A DNA stretch of 64,000 nt from Ideonella_A sakaiensis_A (GTDB lineage: Bacteria > Pseudomonadota > Gammaproteobacteria > Burkholderiales > Burkholderiaceae_C), in NCBI RefSeq assembly GCF_048320135.1, contig NZ_CP182947.1, positions 930,001-994,000 on the forward strand. The letters are read 5' to 3'. The stretch's first letter is position 1. Every line of letters starts with the position of its first letter. Of this stretch, positions 34,350 to 42,870 are shown piece after piece. The notes beneath the pieces are model-generated. The model was not told the DNA's origin. It made no database searches and saw nothing but the letters and a program-made list of their open reading frames with translations. A program made the position numbers and the translations under genes.

Positions 34350-34960
34350 CCGTTCGCGGCGCCTGGCGGCGAACGGCGGCGGCCTTGCTGGCCGGCAGCC
34401 TGGCGCTGTGGACCGCCGTGCCGGCCGCGGCCCAGGCGTCGCCATCGAAAAAGGAGCTCGCTGCCCGCATCGTGCAACTGCAGATGCCGGGCATCGAGCA
34501 GCTCGCCCAGGCGCTGGTCGAACGGCCTGCCGCCTTGATGGTCCAGGATGCCGGCACCGCATTGTCGAAACGCGGATCAGCTGAAGGGCCGGAGGTTGCG
34601 GCCAGGCGGATCCAGGCTGCGGCGCGACGCTATATAGAAGAAACCGCGCCGATCGTGCGGGGCCGTGCGGTTGCGCTGGCGCCGCAAATGTTCGGCCGCC
34701 AGCTCGAAGCCGATTTCAGCGAGGCCGAACTGACCCAGTTGCTGGGTTGGCTCGAGTCGCCGGTGGTGCGCAAATACCAGCAGGCCTTGCCTGGCATCCA
34801 GGACGGCTTCATGCAGAAGCTGGTTGCCGAATCCCGGCCACTGGTCGATCCGAAGCTGTTCGAATTCGAGCAGGAGATCCGCAGTGCCCTCGGCCTGCCG
34901 CCGCTTGCCGAGAAAGGCGATCCGAAGCTGGCGCCCGGTTCCGCTTCGAAGAAGAAGTAA
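34346..34960 (+). CDS. DUF2059-like exported protein
   Basis: 204-residue protein with an N-terminal signal sequence (ALLAGSLALWTAVPAAAQAS), helical throughout, with the segment SEAELTQLLGWLESPVVRKYQ near residue 130, which is characteristic of DUF2059 proteins. These are found next to gyrA/serC in betaproteobacteria and have no established function. The ATG overlaps the gyrA stop by four bases (ATGA), giving likely translational coupling. The C-terminus is short and lysine-rich (ASKKK). serC, often next in this order, is absent; pheA follows after 26 bp. Confidence 0.8.
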   Translation: MTVRGAWRRTAAALLAGSLALWTAVPAAAQASPSKKELAARIVQLQMPGIEQLAQALVERPAALMVQDAGTALSKRGSAEGPEVAARRIQAAARRYIEETAPIVRGRAVALAPQMFGRQLEADFSEAELTQLLGWLESPVVRKYQQALPGIQDGFMQKLVAESRPLVDPKLFEFEQEIRSALGLPPLAEKGDPKLAPGSASKKK

Positions 34961-34986
34961 CCACCACTCAACCGTCGCTGTCGACC

Positions 34987-36096
34987 ATGGCCTCCGCAAA
35001 CGAATCCTCGATCCAGCCTGAACTGCTTGAATTGCGCTCCCGCATCGACGCGGTCGACCTCGAATTGCTGGCGCTGTTGAACCGGCGCGCGTCGCTCGCG
35101 CACGAGGTTGGCGAGCTGAAGAAGAAGGAAGGATCGGCAGCCTTCCGCCCGGAGCGTGAAGCGCAGGTGATCGACAACCTGAAGCAGCGCAACCCGGGTC
35201 CGTTGCTGCGCGACAGCGTCGCGCCGATCTGGCGCGAGATCATGTCTGCCTGCCGCGCACTCGAGACACCGAGCCGGGTCGCCTACCTGGGCCCGGCCGG
35301 CACCTTCAGCGAGGAGGCGGCGCTCGGCTTTTTCGGCTCGTCGATCGTCAAGGTGCCGTGTGTCAATGCCGACGAGGTTTTCCACGCGGCCAGCGGCGGC
35401 GGCGCCGATTTCGGCGTCGTGCCGGTCGAGAATTCCAGCGAGGGGGTCGTGACGCGGTCGCTGGACCTGTTCCTGACGACACCGCTGGCGATCATCGGCG
35501 AAACCAGCCTGTATGTGCGCCACAACCTTTTGCGCAAGCTCAATTCCACCGAAGGCATCAGCGCCGTCTGCGCGCACCCGCAGGCGCTGGCGCAATGCCA
35601 TGCCTGGCTCAGCCTGCACCTGCCGCATGCCGAACGGCGGCCGGTGACCAGCAATGCCGAGGGCGCCCGGTTGGCCAGCCTCGATGAATCGATCGCGGCG
35701 TTGGCAAGCACGCGTGCGGCGAGCGAATTCGGCCTGCACAACGTCGCGCCGGCGGTGCAGGACGATGCACACAACCGCACCCGCTTTGCGATCGTCGCCC
35801 ATCCGGACAAACACCCGCAGCCGAAACAATCCGGCCTCGACTGCACCAGCCTGGTGGTCTCGGTACCGAACCGGCCCGGCGCTGTCCACGATCTGCTGGC
35901 GCCGCTGAAGGTGCACGGCGTCTCGATGACGCGCTTCGAGTCGCGGCCGGCACGCTCGGGTCAGTGGGAGTACTACTTCTACATCGACCTGCAGGGCCAT
36001 CCCGACCAGCAGCATGTCGCGAAGGCGCTGCAGGAACTGCGCGCGGCCTGCGCATTCTTCAAGCTGCTCGGCACCTATCCTGTCGACAGCCACTGA
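34987..36096 (+). CDS. pheA: Bifunctional chorismate mutase / prephenate dehydratase (P-protein)
   Basis: 369-residue enzyme of phenylalanine synthesis. The AroQ chorismate mutase domain covers residues ~10-95 (LRSRIDAVDLELLALLNRRA). The dehydratase domain starts near residue 98 with AYLGPAGTFSEEAALGFFG and holds PVENSSEGVVTRSLDLF and the catalytic NRTRFAIVA. A C-terminal ACT domain carries GAVHDLLAPLKVHGVSMTRF-ESRPA, the phenylalanine feedback site. Start at 34987 is chosen by homology; the frame is open upstream through the previous gene. tyrA and aroA follow in the same direction. Confidence 0.96.
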   Translation: MASANESSIQPELLELRSRIDAVDLELLALLNRRASLAHEVGELKKKEGSAAFRPEREAQVIDNLKQRNPGPLLRDSVAPIWREIMSACRALETPSRVAYLGPAGTFSEEAALGFFGSSIVKVPCVNADEVFHAASGGGADFGVVPVENSSEGVVTRSLDLFLTTPLAIIGETSLYVRHNLLRKLNSTEGISAVCAHPQALAQCHAWLSLHLPHAERRPVTSNAEGARLASLDESIAALASTRAASEFGLHNVAPAVQDDAHNRTRFAIVAHPDKHPQPKQSGLDCTSLVVSVPNRPGAVHDLLAPLKVHGVSMTRFESRPARSGQWEYYFYIDLQGHPDQQHVAKALQELRAACAFFKLLGTYPVDSH

Positions 36097-36135
36097 CGCC
36101 GCAGGCCTCTCGATCCAACAAGGGCAAACCGCAAC

Positions 36136-37044
36136 GTGGCCGATTCCCCCGTCCTTTCGGTTAAAAGAATGTCGCTGATCGGCTGCGGGCTGATCGGTGG
36201 CTCGTTTGCGATGGCGATGAAGGCGGCAGGGCTGGTCGAGCATGTGGTCGGCAGCAGTCCGACGGCAGCGACGCTGGACCAGGCCCGCGCGCTCGGCGTC
36301 ATCGACAGCGGCGTCGATTCGGCCGCAGCGGCGGTGCGCGGCGCCGACATGGTGCTGGTGGCGGTACCGGTGACGCAGACCGAAGCGGTGTTTCGTGCGA
36401 TCCGCGACGAACTGTCGCCCGATGTGCTGCTGATGGATGTCGGCAGCACCAAACGTGACGTCGTCGACGCGGCGCGGCGCGTCTTGCGCGAGCGGCTGCC
36501 GAATCTTGTGCCGGCCCATCCGATTGCCGGCAAGGAACAGGCCGGCGTTGCTCATGCGGAAGCGAGCCTGTTCCGCGACTGCAACGTGCTGCTGACCCCG
36601 ATTGCGCAGACCGAGCCGAAACGGGTCAGGCGCGCCGAGGCGATCTGGACCGCAGTCGGCGGCCGGGTGCAGGTGATGACGCCGGAAACGCACGATGCCA
36701 CCTTCGCCGCGGTAAGCCACCTGCCACACCTGCTGGCTTATGCCTATTTCAATGCCATCCTCGGCCAGCCGGCCGGCGTCGACTACCTCGAGATGGGCGG
36801 CCCCGGTTTCCGCGATTTCACCCGCATCGCTGCCAGTGACCCGAAGGTGTGGCGCGACATCCTCTGGACCAATCGGGAAGAGGTGCTGAAACAATCGATG
36901 CGATTCCGGCAGGCGCTCGACGCACTCGAACACGTGATGCGCAGCGGTGACCAGGCCGCGCTGGAAGAATTGATCCGCGCCGCTTCCGACGGCCGCAGCG
37001 GCTGGAGCGCCAGCGGCAGCCGCCGGCGCAAGGCCACACCCTGA
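36136..37044 (+). CDS. tyrA: Prephenate/arogenate dehydrogenase
   Basis: 302-residue NAD(P)-dependent dehydrogenase of tyrosine synthesis. The Rossmann motif is LIGCGLIGGSFAMAM near residue 14, and the substrate region contains PAHPIAGKEQAGVAHA near residue 126 and SHLPHLLAYAYFNAI near residue 195. It lacks a chorismate mutase domain, consistent with the cyclohexadienyl type. The start is GTG at 36136; an internal ATG at codon 12 would remove little and cannot be excluded. The usual hisC between pheA and tyrA is missing. aroA-cmk begins 11 bp after the stop. Confidence 0.94.
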   Translation: MADSPVLSVKRMSLIGCGLIGGSFAMAMKAAGLVEHVVGSSPTAATLDQARALGVIDSGVDSAAAAVRGADMVLVAVPVTQTEAVFRAIRDELSPDVLLMDVGSTKRDVVDAARRVLRERLPNLVPAHPIAGKEQAGVAHAEASLFRDCNVLLTPIAQTEPKRVRRAEAIWTAVGGRVQVMTPETHDATFAAVSHLPHLLAYAYFNAILGQPAGVDYLEMGGPGFRDFTRIAASDPKVWRDILWTNREEVLKQSMRFRQALDALEHVMRSGDQAALEELIRAASDGRSGWSASGSRRRKATP

Positions 37045-37055
37045 ACGCCATTGCG

Positions 37056-39065
37056 ATGTACGACACGAGATTCATCGACCTGCCACCGCTGAACCGGGCT
37101 GCCGGCACGGTGCGCCTGCCCGGATCAAAAAGCATCTCGAACCGGGTGCTGTTGCTGGCCGGCCTGTGCGAAGGCAGCACCGAGGTTCACGACCTGCTCG
37201 AATCCGACGACACCAGGGTGATGCTCGATGCATTGCGCGCGCTGGGCTGCGGCGTCCATCCGCTCGCCGACGGCGTGCGCATCGACGGACTCGGCGGCAG
37301 GCTGATTGCACGGCGGGCATCGCTGTTTCTCGGCAACGCCGGTACCGCGATGCGGCCGCTGACCGCCGCGCTGGCACTGCTCGCGGCGACCCAGGACGGT
37401 GAGTTCGAGCTGAGCGGCGTCGCGCGGATGCATGAACGGCCGATCGGCGACCTGGTCGACGCGCTTCGCCAGCTCGGCTGCTCGATCGACTACCTCGGCC
37501 AGCAGGGCTACCCGCCGCTGCGCCTGCGACCCGGCAGCCAGCAGTTCGGCGAGCTGGCGCCGATCCGCGTCCGCGGCGATGTCTCGAGCCAGTTCCTGAC
37601 CGCGCTGCTGCTGTCTCTGCCGCTGATCTGCGAGGGCGGCTCGCGGACGATCGAGGTCGACGGCGAACTGATCTCCAAACCCTATGTCGAGATCACGCTG
37701 AAGCTGCTGCGCCGCTTCGGCATCGACGTCGAACGCGACGGCTGGCAGCGCTTCACGATCGCCCAGGGCAGCCATTACCGGTCGCCCGGCAGCATCCATG
37801 TCGAGGCCGACGCCTCGTCGGCGTCGTATTTCATCGCGCTCGGCGCCTTGGCGGCCGACCGCGACGCACTGCGAATTGAAGGTGTCGGGGCCGATTCGAT
37901 CCAGGGCGATATCCGCTTTGTCGACGCCGCCCGCGCAATGGGCGCGCACATCGACAGCGGGCCGGGCTGGCTGGAGGTGAAACGCGGCGAATTTCCGTTG
38001 CGGCCGATCCGCATCGACTGCAACCACATTCCGGACGCGGCGATGACGCTGGCGGTGATGGCGCTGTTTGCGAACGGCAGCAGCCGGCTCGACAACATTG
38101 CCAGCTGGCGCGTCAAGGAAACCGACCGGATCGCCGCAATGGGCTGCGAGTTGCGCAAACTCGGTGCCTCGGTGGTCGAAGGCGCCGATTTCATCGAGAT
38201 CACGCCGCCGCAGAGCTGGCAGGCCGCAACGATCGCCACCTACGACGATCACCGCATCGCGATGTGCCTCGCGCTGGCCGCCTTCAATCCATTGCTCGGC
38301 CAGCCCGGTGTGCCGGTGCGAATCCTCGATCCGCGCTGCGTCGGCAAGACCTTTCCCGAATTTTTCGAAACACTGTTCGGGGTCGTCGAGACGCCAATCC
38401 AGCAGATTCCTGTGCTGACGATCGACGGGCCGACCGCCTCCGGCAAGGGCACCGTCGCCAGCGCGGTCGCGAAGGCGCTCGGCTACCAGTTTCTCGATTC
38501 CGGGGCGGTTTACCGGGCGACCGCGCTGGCGGCGATGCGCCGGCAGATCGCAGCCGACGATGCGGCGGCGCTGGCAGCGCTGGCCAACGGGCTCGATCTG
38601 CGCTTCGACGGCGGACTGATCCTGCTCGACGGCGAGGATGTCGGCGACCTGCTGCGCGCCGAAGAGGTCGGCGCGATGGCCTCGCAGGTTTCGAGCATCC
38701 CGGCGGTGCGCGAGGCGCTGCGCCGCCAGCAGCTGGCATTCCGCCGCGTGCCGGGGCTGGTCGCCGACGGCCGCGACATGGGCACCGCGATATTTCCCGA
38801 GGCCAGGTTGAAGGTATTTCTTACCGCCAGCGCCGCGATGCGCGCCGAGCGGCGCCATAAGCAATTGATTTCCAAGGGGATTTCGGCTAATATCGACGAC
38901 CTTCGAAAAGGTTTGGAAGCTCGGGACCTGCGCGACAAAAGCCGCGCCGCATCGCCTCTCAAACCCGCCGAGGATGCGTTGCATCTGGACAATTCGGCAT
39001 TGACGATCGAGCAATCCGTCGACGTCGTGCTGAAAGCCTGGGAACAACGCCAGCCGTTTGCCTGA
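37056..39065 (+). CDS. aroA-cmk: Fused 3-phosphoshikimate 1-carboxyvinyltransferase / cytidylate kinase
   Basis: Single 669-residue frame joining two enzymes. Residues 1-~440 are EPSP synthase: LPGSKSISNRVLLLAGL near residue 23, LGNAGTAMRPLTAALALLA near residue 91, and RVKETDRIAAMG near residue 352. Residues ~450-669 are CMP kinase, with P-loop IDGPTASGKGTVASA at 456, FLDSGAVYRATAL, DGRDMGTAIFPEA, and DLRDKSRAASPLKPAEDAL. The linker (GVVETPIQQIPV) is very short. Many betaproteobacteria keep overlapping aroA and cmk genes; fused forms are known. The enzymes act in chorismate synthesis and CTP/dCTP supply. rpsA follows, as cmk-rpsA usually does. Confidence 0.95.
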   Translation: MYDTRFIDLPPLNRAAGTVRLPGSKSISNRVLLLAGLCEGSTEVHDLLESDDTRVMLDALRALGCGVHPLADGVRIDGLGGRLIARRASLFLGNAGTAMRPLTAALALLAATQDGEFELSGVARMHERPIGDLVDALRQLGCSIDYLGQQGYPPLRLRPGSQQFGELAPIRVRGDVSSQFLTALLLSLPLICEGGSRTIEVDGELISKPYVEITLKLLRRFGIDVERDGWQRFTIAQGSHYRSPGSIHVEADASSASYFIALGALAADRDALRIEGVGADSIQGDIRFVDAARAMGAHIDSGPGWLEVKRGEFPLRPIRIDCNHIPDAAMTLAVMALFANGSSRLDNIASWRVKETDRIAAMGCELRKLGASVVEGADFIEITPPQSWQAATIATYDDHRIAMCLALAAFNPLLGQPGVPVRILDPRCVGKTFPEFFETLFGVVETPIQQIPVLTIDGPTASGKGTVASAVAKALGYQFLDSGAVYRATALAAMRRQIAADDAAALAALANGLDLRFDGGLILLDGEDVGDLLRAEEVGAMASQVSSIPAVREALRRQQLAFRRVPGLVADGRDMGTAIFPEARLKVFLTASAAMRAERRHKQLISKGISANIDDLRKGLEARDLRDKSRAASPLKPAEDALHLDNSALTIEQSVDVVLKAWEQRQPFA

Positions 39066-39222
39066 GCGAATGGCCCTGCCCGGGGCCGCGCAATGCCGAC
39101 GGTGTTTTTCGCCCGTCGCCTTCCCTCAGTGCCATTCACGGATACCCGGCACGCCAAGGCGGCGGATTTGTTCACTCCAACCCCGCGGTCCGTCGACACG
39201 ACGGCTGCACCGGAAATACCTA

Positions 39223-40938
39223 ATGTCACAAACCGAAACTGCCACCAACGAAGGCATGGAATCTTTTGCCGCGCTGTTCGAGGAGTCGCTGAAAAGCTCC
39301 GACATGCGCGCCGGCGAGGTCATCTCGGCCGAAGTCGTCCGTGTCGAACACAGCTTCGTGGTGGTCAACGCAGGCCTCAAATCCGAAGCCTACGTACCGA
39401 TTGAAGAATTCAAGAACGACCAGGGCGAGCTCGAAGTCCAGGTCGGCGATTTCGTCTCGGTCGCGATCGACGCGATCGAGAACGGCTATGGCGACACCAT
39501 CCTGTCGCGCGACAAGGCCAAGCGCCTGGCGTCGTGGATGTCGCTCGAGCAGTCGCTGGAGACCGGCGACTTCGTCACCGGCACCGTCAACGGCAAGGTC
39601 AAGGGTGGCCTGACCGTCCTCGTCAACGGCATCCGCGCCTTCCTGCCGGGCTCGCTGCTCGACACGCGTCCGGTCAAGGACATGAGCCCGTTCGAGGGCA
39701 AGACGATGGAGTTCAAGGTCATCAAGCTCGACCGCAAGCGCAACAACGTCGTGTTGTCGCGCCGCGCTGTTGTCGAGGCTTCGATGGGCGAAGAGCGTGC
39801 CAAGCTGCTCGAGACGCTGCACGAAGGTGCAATCGTCGACGGCGTCGTCAAGAACATCACCGAATACGGTGCCTTCGTCGACCTCGGCGGCATCGACGGC
39901 CTGCTGCACATCACCGACATGGCCTGGCGCCGCGTCCGCCACCCGAGCGAAGTCGTTCAGGTCGGCCAGGAACTGCAGGCCAAGGTCCTGAAGTTCGACG
40001 CCGAGAAAAACCGCGTCTCCCTCGGCATCAAGCAGCTCGGCGACGATCCGTGGCTCGGCGTGTCGCGTCGTTACCCGAACGGCACCCGCCTGTTCGGCAA
40101 GATCACGAACATCGCCGACTACGGCGCATTCGTCGAGATCGAGCCGGGCATCGAAGGCCTGGTGCACGTCTCCGAGATGGACTGGACCAACAAGAACGTC
40201 GCTCCGAGCAAGATCGTTTCGCTCGGCGAAGAGGTCGAGGTCATGGTGCTCGAGATCGACGAGGACAAGCGCCGCATCAGCCTGGGCATGAAGCAGTGCA
40301 AGGCCAATCCGTGGGAAGAGTTCTCGACCACGGTGCAGCGCGGCGACCGCGTCAAGGGCCCGGTCAAGTCGATCACCGATTTCGGTGTCTTCGTTGGCCT
40401 GGCTGCCGGCATCGACGGCCTGGTCCACCTGTCCGACCTGTCGTGGAACGAGCCGGGCGAAGCCGCGGTTCGCAACTTCAAGAAGGGCCAGGAAGTCGAA
40501 GCGATCGTGCTGGCAGTCGATGTCGAGCGCGAGCGCATCTCGCTGGGCATCAAGCAGCTCGACAGCGATCCGTTCACGACCTACACGACGGTCAATGACC
40601 GCGGCATGACGGTCACCGGCAAGGTCAAGACGGTCGACGCGCGTGGCGCCGAGATCCAGCTGAACGACGATGTCACCGGCTATCTGCGGGCTTCCGAAAT
40701 CAGCCGCGACCGCGTCGAGGACGCGCGCAACGTGCTGAAGGAAGGCGACGAAGTGTCCGCCGTGATCATCAACGTCGACCGCAAGACGCGTTCGATCCAG
40801 TTGTCGGTCAAGGCCAAGGACAGCGTCGACCAGCAGGAAGCGATGCAGCGCCTGTCGCAGAGCAACGAGCGCGAGACCGCTGGCACGACCAGCCTCGGCG
40901 CGTTGCTGCGGGCCAAGCTGGACAATCAGAACAACTGA
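39223..40938 (+). CDS. rpsA: 30S ribosomal protein S1
   Basis: 571-residue protein with six S1 RNA-binding domains, for example GEVISAEVVRVEHSFVVVN, GAIVDGVVKNITEYGAFVDL, and GTRLFGKITNIADYGAFVEI. The N-terminus MSQTETATNEGMESFAALFE fits the ribosome-docking segment. ATG at 39223 is chosen; the open frame to 39058 overlaps the aroA-cmk stop and is not S1-like. The 157-bp leader could carry regulatory structure, as S1 autoregulates in E. coli, but I can define no element. Two hairpins follow the gene. Confidence 0.96.
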   Translation: MSQTETATNEGMESFAALFEESLKSSDMRAGEVISAEVVRVEHSFVVVNAGLKSEAYVPIEEFKNDQGELEVQVGDFVSVAIDAIENGYGDTILSRDKAKRLASWMSLEQSLETGDFVTGTVNGKVKGGLTVLVNGIRAFLPGSLLDTRPVKDMSPFEGKTMEFKVIKLDRKRNNVVLSRRAVVEASMGEERAKLLETLHEGAIVDGVVKNITEYGAFVDLGGIDGLLHITDMAWRRVRHPSEVVQVGQELQAKVLKFDAEKNRVSLGIKQLGDDPWLGVSRRYPNGTRLFGKITNIADYGAFVEIEPGIEGLVHVSEMDWTNKNVAPSKIVSLGEEVEVMVLEIDEDKRRISLGMKQCKANPWEEFSTTVQRGDRVKGPVKSITDFGVFVGLAAGIDGLVHLSDLSWNEPGEAAVRNFKKGQEVEAIVLAVDVERERISLGIKQLDSDPFTTYTTVNDRGMTVTGKVKTVDARGAEIQLNDDVTGYLRASEISRDRVEDARNVLKEGDEVSAVIINVDRKTRSIQLSVKAKDSVDQQEAMQRLSQSNERETAGTTSLGALLRAKLDNQNN

Positions 40939-40951
40939 TCGCCAGCGGCAG

Positions 40952-41017
40952 GGACGGCGCCTGCGCGCCGTCCTCCTTCCCGACGACGGCCATCCCGCCC
41001 CCCGGCGCGATGGCCGT
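40952..41017 (+). terminator. Two tandem hairpins between rpsA and ihfB
   Basis: GGACGGCGC-CTGC-GCGCCGTCC (40952-40973) is a perfect 9-bp stem with a 4-nt loop. ACGGCCATC and GATGGCCGT (40986-40994, 41009-41017) form a second 9-bp stem followed by TTTC. The T-tract is weak, so partial termination or mRNA 3' end protection is more likely than complete termination before ihfB. Confidence 0.6.
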
Positions 41018-41041
41018 TTCTCCAACCAACTCCCTGAACCC

Positions 41042-41359
41042 ATGACCCGATCCGACCTGGTGGCCTTGCTCGGCGAACGATTCAGCCAACTGACGCACCG
41101 CGATACCGAATTCGCGATCAAGACCATCCTCGATGCGATGTCGGATTCGCTGGCGCGCGGCCACCGGATCGAGATCCGCGGTTTCGGCAGTTTTGCGATC
41201 AACCGGCGTCCGCCGCGCAAGGGCCGCAACCCGCGTTCCGGCGACCAGGTGCTGATCCCGGAAAAGCTGGTCCCTCACTTCAAGCCGGGCAAGGCGCTGC
41301 GCGAGGCCGTCGATGCCCATCACGACGCCGCCGTCGTGGCAGAACAGCAGCCGCGCTGA
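41042..41359 (+). CDS. ihfB: Integration host factor subunit beta
   Basis: 105-residue nucleoid DNA-bending protein of the HU/IHF family. MTRSDLVALLGERFSQLTHR starts the helical dimerisation domain; the DNA-intercalating arm reads RIEIRGFGSFAINRRPPRKG near residue 42 and is followed by RNPRSGDQV, with the conserved Pro in NRRPPRKGRNP. Slightly longer than E. coli IhfB (94) due to a C-terminal tail AHHDAAVVAEQQPR. Its position after rpsA is the standard arrangement and supports IhfB over HU. Confidence 0.95.
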   Translation: MTRSDLVALLGERFSQLTHRDTEFAIKTILDAMSDSLARGHRIEIRGFGSFAINRRPPRKGRNPRSGDQVLIPEKLVPHFKPGKALREAVDAHHDAAVVAEQQPR

Positions 41360-41402
41360 GGCTGTCCGCAGCCTGCATCCTAGAATCGGCACAGGAGGGC
41401 GC

Positions 41403-41723
41403 ATGCGGTTCTTGATCTGGCTCTGGCGAGCCCTGGTTTTTTTCATCCTGTTCGCATTTGCATTGAACAACCAGCAGGATGCCGGCGTTCACTGGTTCTT
41501 CGGCTACGAGTGGCGCGCGCCGATGGTCTTCATCGTGCTGACCGCGTTTGCACTCGGTTGCGCCTTCGGCGTCTTCGCGATGGTGCCGAGCTGGTGGAAA
41601 CACCGCCGTGTCGCGCGCCGTGCCAGCGGCCCGGAAAGCGAGGCGCCAGGCAAGACCAACCTTCCCGCCACCGCACCGGCCAGCGAGCACCAGCGGCCGC
41701 ATCCGCCCCGCGATGGACTTTGA
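41403..41723 (+). CDS. lapA: Lipopolysaccharide assembly protein A domain protein
   Basis: 106-residue small membrane protein. Two hydrophobic segments, LIWLWRALVFFILFAFALNN and VFIVLTAFALGCAFGVFAMV, with the LapA-typical NNQ motif between them, then a basic and Pro-rich cytoplasmic tail. ATG at 41403 is preceded by AGGAGGGC. A TAGAAT box (41381-41386) upstream may be a -10. In E. coli, LapA and LapB adjust LpxC stability with FtsH. The final codons overlap the lapB start by 11 bp. Confidence 0.88.
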   Translation: MRFLIWLWRALVFFILFAFALNNQQDAGVHWFFGYEWRAPMVFIVLTAFALGCAFGVFAMVPSWWKHRRVARRASGPESEAPGKTNLPATAPASEHQRPHPPRDGL

Positions 41724-42870
41724 CCTGCCGTGGTGGCTGCTGCTTGGCCTGCCGATTGCATTTGCGATCGGCTGGCTCGCATCGCGTCTCGACCTGCGCC
41801 AGTGGCGGCGCGAGCGCACCGACTCGCCCGGCGCCTATTTCAAGGGCCTCAATCTGCTGCTCAACGAGCAGCACGACAAGGCGATCGATGCCTTCATCGA
41901 GGCGGTGCAGCAGGACCCGGACACTTCCGAACTGCATTTCGCGCTCGGCAACCTGTTCCGCAGGCGCGGCGAATACGAACGGGCTGTGCGCGTCCACCAG
42001 CACCTGTTGAGCCGTGCCGACCTGACCCGCACCGACCGCGACCGCGCCCAGCATGCGCTGGCGCAGGATTTCGTCAAGGCAGGTCTGTTCGACCGCGCCG
42101 AGGAAGCTTGGCAGGCGCTTGAAGGCACCACCTTCGATACCGAAGCCAGGCTCGCGCTGCTGAGCCTGCATGAACGCTCGCGCAACTGGCGCGCTGCCGT
42201 CGACGTCGCGCACAAGCTCGAGCGCAGCGGGACCGGCTCCTATGCTTCGCGCATTGCCCACTACTGGTGCGAACTGGCGCTCGAGGCCGATGCCCGTCAG
42301 GCGCCGGGCGAAGCCGAGGACGCGCTGCGCCGCGCCCGCGAGGCGGCGCCGCTGGCGGCGCGGCCGATGGTGCTGGCCGGCCAGCGCGCCCGGCAACGCG
42401 GCGACCACGCTGCGGCATTGCAGGAATGGGGCAGCTTGCTGGTCTCGCATCCGGCCACCTTCGGGCTGGTCGCCGTCGATTTTGCCGACAGCGCCCGCCA
42501 GATCGGTCAGGCCGACACCGCGCTGGCGACCCTCAGCGCGCTGGCCGACCGCCAGCCGGGACTGGCGATCCTCGATGCGATTGCGGTGCTCGATCCGGCG
42601 CCCGAGCTGCGCAGAGCGCGGCTGCGCGGACACCTGCGCAAGCACCCGACCTTGTCGACCGCGCGCGCGCTGCTGCAGCTCGATACCGCTGCGGCCGATG
42701 ACGGCGGCGACCGCACGCTGATCGATGAGGCGCTGGCGCGTGCCGCGCGACCATTGCAGCGTTATCGCTGCGCAGCCTGCGGCTTCGAGGCCCAGCACTA
42801 TTTCTGGCAATGCCCCGGCTGTCTCAACTGGGATACCTACCCGCCCCAGTTGCTCGAGGATCTTGGATGA
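41713..42870 (+). CDS. lapB: Lipopolysaccharide assembly protein B
   Basis: 385-residue inner-membrane protein. An N-terminal transmembrane helix (WWLLLGLPIAFAIGWLASR) is followed by tetratricopeptide repeats (from AYFKGLNLLLNEQHDKAIDA near residue 41) and a C-terminal rubredoxin-like metal site YRCAACGFEAQHYFWQCPGC near residue 351. E. coli LapB couples LPS levels to LpxC degradation by FtsH. ATG at 41713 overlaps lapA; the stop overlaps rfaE1 by four bases (ATGA). Neighbouring heptose genes keep it in an LPS context. Confidence 0.93.
   Translation: MDFDLPWWLLLGLPIAFAIGWLASRLDLRQWRRERTDSPGAYFKGLNLLLNEQHDKAIDAFIEAVQQDPDTSELHFALGNLFRRRGEYERAVRVHQHLLSRADLTRTDRDRAQHALAQDFVKAGLFDRAEEAWQALEGTTFDTEARLALLSLHERSRNWRAAVDVAHKLERSGTGSYASRIAHYWCELALEADARQAPGEAEDALRRAREAAPLAARPMVLAGQRARQRGDHAAALQEWGSLLVSHPATFGLVAVDFADSARQIGQADTALATLSALADRQPGLAILDAIAVLDPAPELRRARLRGHLRKHPTLSTARALLQLDTAAADDGGDRTLIDEALARAARPLQRYRCAACGFEAQHYFWQCPGCLNWDTYPPQLLEDLG

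Noticed and set aside
32196..34562. 788-codon open frame antisense to gyrA
   Set aside because: gyrA is certain; the shadow has no start signal or recognisable fold.
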